Shown: one piece after another, positions 56,876 through 64,000 of the stretch
Layout of the letters: every line of letters begins with the position of its first letter
Position numbering within the stretch: position 1 is the first letter of the stretch
From: Persephonella sp. IF05-L8
GTDB taxonomy: Bacteria; Aquificota; Aquificia; Aquificales; Hydrogenothermaceae
NCBI RefSeq assembly: GCF_000703045.1
Contig: NZ_JNLJ01000001.1
Span: 496,001 to 560,000 of the forward strand
Length of the DNA stretch: 64,000 bases
Direction of reading: 5' to 3'
The notes under the pieces: generated by a model
Told to the model about the DNA's origin: nothing
The model's input: the letters and a program-made list of their open reading frames with translations, nothing else
Databases searched by the model: none
Made by a program: the position numbers and the translations under genes

Positions 56876-58174
56876 ATGATAAAATCTTTAGTTATGTATT
56901 TTATTTTAGCAGTTTTATTACTTATACAGACGGCTTTCACAGATGATTTTGATGCTCTTCTGAATGATGCACTTACACAGGCTGAGCAGGAGAGCTTGGA
57001 CAGGGATTATGTTATTGCCTTAAGGTCTTTTAATGATGGATTATATCAGATGGCTATACACCACGGTATTAAAGCTTTAAAAAATATCAGTTCAGACATC
57101 CATAAGAAAGAAGACCTTGTTTATATGCTTACAATTGCCTATGCAAAGACAAAGCAGAAAAAGAGATTGCTTAATATATTTGACAGATATATAAACTCTC
57201 GGTTTTCCACAGATACAAAAATGAGGATTTTTGTTGTAGTAAATAACTACTTTATAGATAAAGGTTCATATAAAGTTAGCCGGTATTTAAAGAAAAAAGC
57301 AGCAAAGCTACTTAAGATACAAAAACCTGTTTACGATATTACCACTCCAGAGTATCAGAGATTTGACCCTGGAATTAATATTTTCAAATTACAGGATGAT
57401 AATCTTATAGGATGGAATGAGCTTTACATTTCAAAGGAAAATACAACACTTATAGAAATTGCTAAAAAACTTGACCTTGGATATGATGAACTAAGAATTG
57501 CCAATCCTCATATTGACCCCTTTGATGTTCAAAAGGGAATGGCAGTTTTTATCCCAAGAAGGAGACTGCTACCTGAACAAAATTTTGAATTTGGAACAAT
57601 TTATATAAATCTTTCAGAAAAAAGGCTTTATTATCCTCTCATAATAGATGGTGATGCTTATGTTATAACATTTCCTGTTGGAATTGGAGTTGATGATAAA
57701 AAATCTCCTGTTGGGGAATTCAAAATCACTCAGAAAAAAGAACATCCAGAATGGGTTGTTCCAAAATCTATTAGAGAAGAAAATCCTGATTTACCTCCTG
57801 TGGTTCCTCCAGGACCCAATAATCCTCTTGGTGTAAGGGCTATGAGATTGGGTCATACAGATTACTTGCTCCATGGAACAAGTAAAAAGTTTGGTATAGG
57901 AATGAAGGTAAGTCATGGATGTATAAGAATGTATAATAGCGATGTAATAAGGCTATTTGATATTGTTCCAAAAGGAACAAAAGTTGTTATAACTGAAAAA
58001 AATTACAAAATTTATAAAAATAACAATGTTTATGTTGAAATATTTGATATAAACAATGACGACAAAGACCAGATATTGAGAATATTAAGAGAAAAAGGTG
58101 CTATTATATCAGCCCACCTTATAGAATTTTATGGAAAAGAAAAAAGGGGATATGCAATCCCCCTTTTACCTTGA
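56876..58174 (+). CDS. L,D-transpeptidase (YkuD/ErfK family) with LysM
   Basis: A 432-residue periplasmic enzyme: signal peptide (MIKSLVMYFILAVLLLIQTA), a helical repeat region, a LysM peptidoglycan-binding motif (TTLIEIAKKLDLGYDELRIA) and the YkuD catalytic domain with YLLHGTSKKFGIGMKVSHGC followed by IRMYN (catalytic Cys-His). Such enzymes form 3-3 peptidoglycan cross-links or attach Lpp to peptidoglycan. It lies tail to tail with an Lpp-like lipoprotein gene. Confidence 0.9.
   Translation: MIKSLVMYFILAVLLLIQTAFTDDFDALLNDALTQAEQESLDRDYVIALRSFNDGLYQMAIHHGIKALKNISSDIHKKEDLVYMLTIAYAKTKQKKRLLNIFDRYINSRFSTDTKMRIFVVVNNYFIDKGSYKVSRYLKKKAAKLLKIQKPVYDITTPEYQRFDPGINIFKLQDDNLIGWNELYISKENTTLIEIAKKLDLGYDELRIANPHIDPFDVQKGMAVFIPRRRLLPEQNFEFGTIYINLSEKRLYYPLIIDGDAYVITFPVGIGVDDKKSPVGEFKITQKKEHPEWVVPKSIREENPDLPPVVPPGPNNPLGVRAMRLGHTDYLLHGTSKKFGIGMKVSHGCIRMYNSDVIRLFDIVPKGTKVVITEKNYKIYKNNNVYVEIFDINNDDKDQILRILREKGAIISAHLIEFYGKEKRGYAIPLLP
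58142..58167. terminator. Shared terminator of the transpeptidase and lipoprotein genes
   Basis: AAAAGGGGA (58142-58150) and TCCCCCTTTT (58158-58167) form a hairpin with T runs on both strands; it lies within the end of the transpeptidase frame. Confidence 0.7.
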
Positions 58175-58175
58175 A

Positions 58176-58535
58176 TTATTTAGAAAGAGATTTTCTCATT
58201 ACTCTTTCAATGTTTTCAGAAATTCTGTCTAATTTACCCTCAAGTGCATCAACTCTCTGGCTGAGATTTTGGATAGCAGAAGAGTTCTCTTGAATTTGGC
58301 TTTTCATAGTTGCATGTTCTTCTGCTATAGAGTTAACTTTTCCTTCAAGGTCTCCAAGTTTAGCCTTGATATCTGCATCTCCTTGCTCAAGGCTGTTAAC
58401 TTTTCCTTCCAGAGCTTGAAGTTTTTCCAGAATTTTTGCATCTTGCTCATCCACATAAGATTTAGATGCACAACCAGTAAGAACTGCAGCAGAAAGACCT
58501 AAAACAGCACCTACTTTTAAAGCTTTTCCAAACAT
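58176..58535 (-). CDS. Lpp-like alanine/heptad-zipper lipoprotein
   Basis: A 119-residue lipoprotein: signal and lipobox GLSAAVLTGCASKSYVDEQD, then a continuous coiled coil with repeated heptads (KVNSLEQGDADIKAKLGDLE; QNLSQRVDALEGKLDRISEN) and a basic end RVMRKSLSK terminating in Lys. E. coli Lpp (58 mature residues) is linked to peptidoglycan through its C-terminal Lys by L,D-transpeptidases; here the coil is about twice as long. The adjoining gene encodes such an enzyme. Confidence 0.82.
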   Translation of the reverse strand: MFGKALKVGAVLGLSAAVLTGCASKSYVDEQDAKILEKLQALEGKVNSLEQGDADIKAKLGDLEGKVNSIAEEHATMKSQIQENSSAIQNLSQRVDALEGKLDRISENIERVMRKSLSK

Positions 58536-58623
58536 AATCTAACCTCCCTGAATATGTATTTTAGAATTATCTTAATAGTTAATTGTTTAAAGGTCAAATC
58601 AATTACAACCTAATTATTTTTAT

Positions 58624-58652
58624 TTGCTAATATTCAGATATTACTATATAAT
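58624..58652 (+). promoter_or_regulatory. Predicted promoter upstream of kdsC
   Basis: TTGCTA at 58624-58629 and TATAAT at 58647-58652, 17 bp spacer; start would be near 58659, giving a leader of about 80 nt before kdsC. Confidence 0.65.
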
Positions 58653-58695
58653 TAAAACAATAACCCTCCTCATAATCTTTACCGAACCTGCTACC

Positions 58696-58727
58696 TGAGG
58701 TACCATTATGGTACCTCATTTTTATTT
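58696..58727 (+). terminator. Terminator-like hairpin in the kdsC leader
   Basis: TGAGGTACCA (58696-58705) and TGGTACCTCA (58709-58718) form a perfect 10-bp stem with a 3-base loop, followed by TTTTTATTT. It lies about 35 bp after the predicted start and before the kdsC ribosome site, so it would stop transcription of a short RNA or act as an attenuator. Confidence 0.75.
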
Positions 58728-58737
58728 CGGAGAAAAA

Positions 58738-59262
58738 ATGGAAAATCTTAGAGATAAAGCACTAAAAATAAAATGGTTTATTTTAGACGTTGATGGTGTT
58801 TTGACAGATGGCAAGATAATATACGATACTCAAGGAAAGGAATTAAAGCAATTTAATGTAAAAGATGGTCTTGGAATAAATCTTCTCCATAGGGCTGGTA
58901 TTAAAACTGCAATTATAACCAGTCGTAATTCATCAATAGTAGAAAAAAGAGCCTCAGAACTGGGAATAACAGAGGTTATCCAGAATGCAAAAAATAAGCT
59001 GGAGGCATACATATATCTAAAAGAAAAATTTAATATTACAGATGAAGAAATTCTTTATGTTGGGGATGATTTAGTTGATATTCCTATTTTAAAAAGGGTA
59101 GGTTTTCCTGTCTGCGTAAAAGATGCAGTAAATGAGCTTAAGGATTTGGTTGTTTATGTAACCAGAAAAAAAGGCGGAGAGGGAGCTGTAAGAGAAATAG
59201 CAGAGCTGATTTTAAAATTACAGGGAAAATATGAAGAGGTAATAAAGGATTATTACAGGTAA
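58738..59262 (+). CDS. kdsC: 3-deoxy-D-manno-octulosonate-8-phosphate phosphatase
   Basis: A 174-residue HAD phosphatase (start ATG 58738 behind CGGAG; an upstream ATG at 58708 lies within the hairpin). Signatures: WFILDVDGVLTDGKIIYDTQ (nucleophile Asp), KTAIITSRNSSIVEKRA and ILYVGDDLVDIPILKRVG. It makes KDO from KDO-8-phosphate for lipid A-core synthesis, marking a Gram-negative envelope. No other kds gene is adjacent. Confidence 0.93.
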   Translation: MENLRDKALKIKWFILDVDGVLTDGKIIYDTQGKELKQFNVKDGLGINLLHRAGIKTAIITSRNSSIVEKRASELGITEVIQNAKNKLEAYIYLKEKFNITDEEILYVGDDLVDIPILKRVGFPVCVKDAVNELKDLVVYVTRKKGGEGAVREIAELILKLQGKYEEVIKDYYR

Positions 59263-59266
59263 GAAT

Positions 59267-59839
59267 ATGGAAAAAGATAGAGAAAAATGGAATAAAAAAT
59301 ATGAAACTGAAGAATATCCGTGGGAAAAACCCTCTGAAATAGTGGAAAAGTTTTATACTCTTGCTAAAAATAAAGGAAAAGTCCTTGATTTAGCCTGTGG
59401 ATTAGGAAGAAATTCCATTTTCCTTGCTAAAAAAGGTTTTAAAGTAGATGCAGTTGATATATCTGATGTGGCTTTACAAAAACTAAAAGAAAAAGAACCA
59501 CAAGTAAATACTATAAATGCTGACCTTGATACATATAATATTCCTGAAAATACCTATGACCTTATTATAAATATTAATTATTTAAACAGAAGACTTGTTC
59601 CACAGATAAAAGAAGGTTTAAAAAAAGATGGTCTTATAATTTTTGAAACATTTACTTTATCTGAAGATAAGGACATTATGCAGCCTAAAAACAAAGATTA
59701 TCTTCTTAGACCTAATGAGCTTTTAAGACTTTTTTCTGACCTTTATATAATTTTTTATCAGGAAAGGAAAATTACCAAACCAAACGGTGAAAAAGCTTTT
59801 GTATCTTCCCTTGTTGCAGTCAAAAAATGCCTTTTATGA
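59267..59839 (+). CDS. Class I SAM-dependent methyltransferase (TehB-like)
   Basis: A 190-residue methyltransferase: EKWNKKYETEEYPWEKPSEI at the N-terminus, VLDLACGLGRNSIFLAKKGF (motif I), DAVDISDVALQKLKE (motif II) and YDLIININYLNRRLVPQIKE (motif IV). The arrangement is that of TehB/thiopurine-type small methyltransferases that act on tellurite, thiols or similar. It is 4 bp after kdsC. Confidence 0.86.
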   Translation: MEKDREKWNKKYETEEYPWEKPSEIVEKFYTLAKNKGKVLDLACGLGRNSIFLAKKGFKVDAVDISDVALQKLKEKEPQVNTINADLDTYNIPENTYDLIININYLNRRLVPQIKEGLKKDGLIIFETFTLSEDKDIMQPKNKDYLLRPNELLRLFSDLYIIFYQERKITKPNGEKAFVSSLVAVKKCLL

Positions 59840-59880
59840 AAAATCTTTGTGGGCTTGCCAGAAATGATAATGAAATTTCT

Positions 59881-60156
59881 TTACTTAAGTTGAGGGGAAA
59901 GGTTGGATTTTACCAGTTTAACAGTTTCCCTTAACCAATCAACGGCTTCAGTTTTAAGATTTTTATACTTTTCGTAAAGTTCTAAAGCTCTAATATCATA
60001 TTTATAAAGTTCATCTAATTGGGAAGGAGTTAATATTTGCTTATGTTTTTCTATTTCGGAACGGTAAACAAAAAGTAAATCAGCTTCAGGGTCATCTTCA
60101 TTAAAATAACTTAACCCTATTCCATAAGCTTTTAATAGCTTTTCTAAATTCTTCAT
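59881..60156 (-). CDS. Uncharacterised small protein of a two-gene pair
   Basis: A 91-residue protein from ATG at 60154-60156, with AGGGGAT upstream on the minus strand; a longer in-frame start is at 60180. It is helical and charged, MKNLEKLLKAYGIGLSYF at the N-terminus, then DDPEADLLFVYRSEI and EAVDWLRETVKLVKSNLSPQ. No family recognised. Its start lies within the upstream gene, so the two are coupled. An antitoxin role is possible but only by context. Confidence 0.6.
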   Translation of the reverse strand: MKNLEKLLKAYGIGLSYFNEDDPEADLLFVYRSEIEKHKQILTPSQLDELYKYDIRALELYEKYKNLKTEAVDWLRETVKLVKSNLSPQLK

Positions 60157-60616
60157 TAAAATATCCCCTTTGTATTTCATATTTAATTTTATGGCTTTCT
60201 AAAAGAGTTTGCAAATTTATTTCTAACTTATAGGCTGTTTCTATCTTTCCTTTTTTCCCGAGAATTACAATCCAATCTTTTGATTTCACGTAATCAACTT
60301 TGTGTTCAGCTTCTCCAAATTCGACATAAATATCTTCTGCTGTTGCCAACACTTCTATGATTTTTTTGGCGTAAAACAACTCAGAGTTTTCAAGAGAAAT
60401 ATGCCCCATTTCAATTCTCTTTCTAACATGTTCTTCAAACTTTCTTTTTTTCTTCCAAAGGTTAGGGAAAGTTTCCAAAAATCTTTCTTTTGAGGATAAA
60501 TCAAGCTTTTCCAGATTTTTTATAAACTTTTCTTCTATAGATTTTTGAATTTCTTCAAATCTTTTTGGTTTCAAAACCACCTCAAGTTTTTCTGGAATAG
60601 AATATCTTTTTGTCAA
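60101..60616 (-). CDS. Uncharacterised protein, possible RNase-fold toxin
   Basis: A 171-residue protein. The N-terminal half is helical and basic (FEEIQKSIEEKFIKNLEK; FEEHVRKRIEMGHIS); the C-terminal half reads EDIYVEFGEAEHKVDYVKSK, then DWIVILGKKGKIETAYKLEI, a His/Lys strand with the 'K..W.V......I.T.Y' spacing of barnase-EndoU-colicin/RelE-like phage nucleases. It is followed, overlapping, by a small acidic gene. The toxin reading is inference; I recognise no family with confidence. Confidence 0.55.
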   Translation of the reverse strand: MTKRYSIPEKLEVVLKPKRFEEIQKSIEEKFIKNLEKLDLSSKERFLETFPNLWKKKRKFEEHVRKRIEMGHISLENSELFYAKKIIEVLATAEDIYVEFGEAEHKVDYVKSKDWIVILGKKGKIETAYKLEINLQTLLESHKIKYEIQRGYFNEEFRKAIKSLWNRVKLF

Positions 60617-60634
60617 AAAAGTTATTAAATTGGC

Positions 60635-61537
60635 TTACATTTTCCCAAAATAAAACTCAAAGAATACCTTTATAAAAGGTATTCCTTTGAAGCCTCTATC
60701 TTTTTCCCAGTTTGAACCTATATAAATATTGAAAAATGTCCATTTTTTCCAGAAATTAAGTCTGTATGCACCTTGAATGATATAACTGTTTACATATCCT
60801 TTTATTAGCTTATGCTGGTTTATTCCACCGTAAAGTTCAATTGCATTTGGCTTTTTATGTATCTTTTGTAAAGGATTATAAATTCTTATAGCTGTTGAAT
60901 AAGTTAGTAATTGATATGGAATATTAGAAACTTTTCGTCTTCCAATATATATTCTCCATATAGTATTTTTCCTTATGAGCCTGTCTATATAAATTTCTGT
61001 TTTCTCTTCAACTCTATAATTGTTGAGTTTTCTCTCTACTCTAAACCGTTGATATGCTGTAAGTTCCCATCTTTTGTAAATAATGGGTTTATTATAAATC
61101 TGGTATTTTGCGTAAATTTTTGGGGAACCTGTTAGACCAATAGAAAATCTATGTTTTAAAAAATTTGTTTTAGTTTTATTCTTTTCTTTAGTGTGTTTAT
61201 TAAGTTTATTACCAGATAAATTTTGGCTCAGGTTTTCAATATGTAAATCAAGATTTTTTTCCAGCCGAGCAAGTCTTAATTTAAAGTCTGATTTTAGTAT
61301 GTTTGTAAATTGCGGAGAAGTATTATATTCAAAGCCTGCCCTAAGTCGTATATATGCTCTTGTTTCTTCTTTTATTTTGGGGTCGGCAAAGAAGGTATCT
61401 AATTTTTCCACTGTTGAATAAACCAATATGGATACTTCTCTGTGTAATATATCAATAAAACTTTCTTGAGAAAAAGCAGTAGTATAAAGGACAAGGAAAA
61501 ATAAGATAGCCCCCTGTCCTTTTTGTTTTAAAAACAT
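60635..61537 (-). CDS. Putative outer-membrane beta-barrel protein
   Basis: A 300-residue protein with a signal peptide (AILFFLVLYTTAFSQ) and, after a helical N-terminal part, alternating-aromatic strands typical of a barrel (KHRFSIGLTGSPKIYAKYQI; KRWELTAYQRFRVERKLNNY; TIWRIYIGRRKVSNIPYQLL; FFNIYIGSNWEK) ending PFIKVFFEFYFGKM. No family recognised. It starts 3 bp from the alaS end, so it follows alaS in one transcript. Confidence 0.6.
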   Translation of the reverse strand: MFLKQKGQGAILFFLVLYTTAFSQESFIDILHREVSILVYSTVEKLDTFFADPKIKEETRAYIRLRAGFEYNTSPQFTNILKSDFKLRLARLEKNLDLHIENLSQNLSGNKLNKHTKEKNKTKTNFLKHRFSIGLTGSPKIYAKYQIYNKPIIYKRWELTAYQRFRVERKLNNYRVEEKTEIYIDRLIRKNTIWRIYIGRRKVSNIPYQLLTYSTAIRIYNPLQKIHKKPNAIELYGGINQHKLIKGYVNSYIIQGAYRLNFWKKWTFFNIYIGSNWEKDRGFKGIPFIKVFFEFYFGKM

Positions 61538-61539
61538 AA

Positions 61540-64000
<2,461 letters not shown>

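Overview
This is an AT-rich, gene-dense bacterial chromosome segment. Gene content fits a thermophilic, Gram-negative Aquificota bacterium, most likely Hydrogenothermaceae (Persephonella or Sulfurihydrogenibium type): dnaJ next to a hspR-like MerR regulator, a DUF505 protein, outer-membrane biogenesis genes (Omp85, TonB receptor, kdsC) and short operons of unrelated housekeeping genes. The assignment is inferred from gene content; no rRNA is present to confirm it.

Layout. 1-8.0 kb: partial pgeF (minus), then a plus-strand run hisD, a HEPN-like pair, dnaJ-hspR, prmA, deoC, ligA. 8.0-12.5 kb: accessory patch with a GT4 glycosyltransferase, an IS1-family element, an RNase Z-like hydrolase, an Rpn-type nuclease and a methyltransferase. 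12.6-20.8 kb: TDT transporter plus DUF302 protein, a lipoprotein, purL, DUF505, and a MNT nucleotidyltransferase with a shortened HI0074/HepT-like partner. 20.8-27.4 kb: nitrilase, pyrE, CcsA-like protein, YyaL-type thioredoxin protein, YifB/ComM, uppP. 27.4-30.4 kb: a heme-copper oxidoreductase operon whose subunit II lacks the CuA ligands and whose subunit I has Asp in place of one CuB His and lacks the cross-link Tyr. It is preceded by an FNR/DNR-type box and is best read as a nitric oxide reductase-like enzyme. Then tRNA-Ser(GCU).

30.7-48.5 kb: zinc-ribbon DUF2628 protein, AI-2E transporter, comF-thiD (minus), Omp85, tatAC, then one tight operon (flavin reductase, Fur, MobA, TonB receptor, small periplasmic protein, GGDEF-EAL), a hydroxyacid dehydrogenase, PP2C and GH114 (minus), birA and a glutamine amidotransferase.

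48.5-48.9 kb is a non-coding block with 14 perfect DnaA boxes, phased tandem arrays and two IHF-consensus sites. It is a strong candidate for the chromosomal replication origin, although dnaA, dnaN and gidA are not beside it. Immediately right of it is a complete type I restriction-modification locus (hsdM, hsdS, hsdR plus a YgjP-like metalloprotease) with two VapBC-like modules nested between its genes, one of them broken. The right end holds folK, an L,D-transpeptidase convergent with an Lpp-like lipoprotein, kdsC behind a terminator-containing leader, a methyltransferase, an uncharacterised two-gene pair, an outer-membrane-like protein and partial alaS.

Most noteworthy: the CuA-less oxidoreductase with its FNR-type promoter, the DnaA-box/IHF origin structure, and the restriction locus interleaved with toxin-antitoxin genes.
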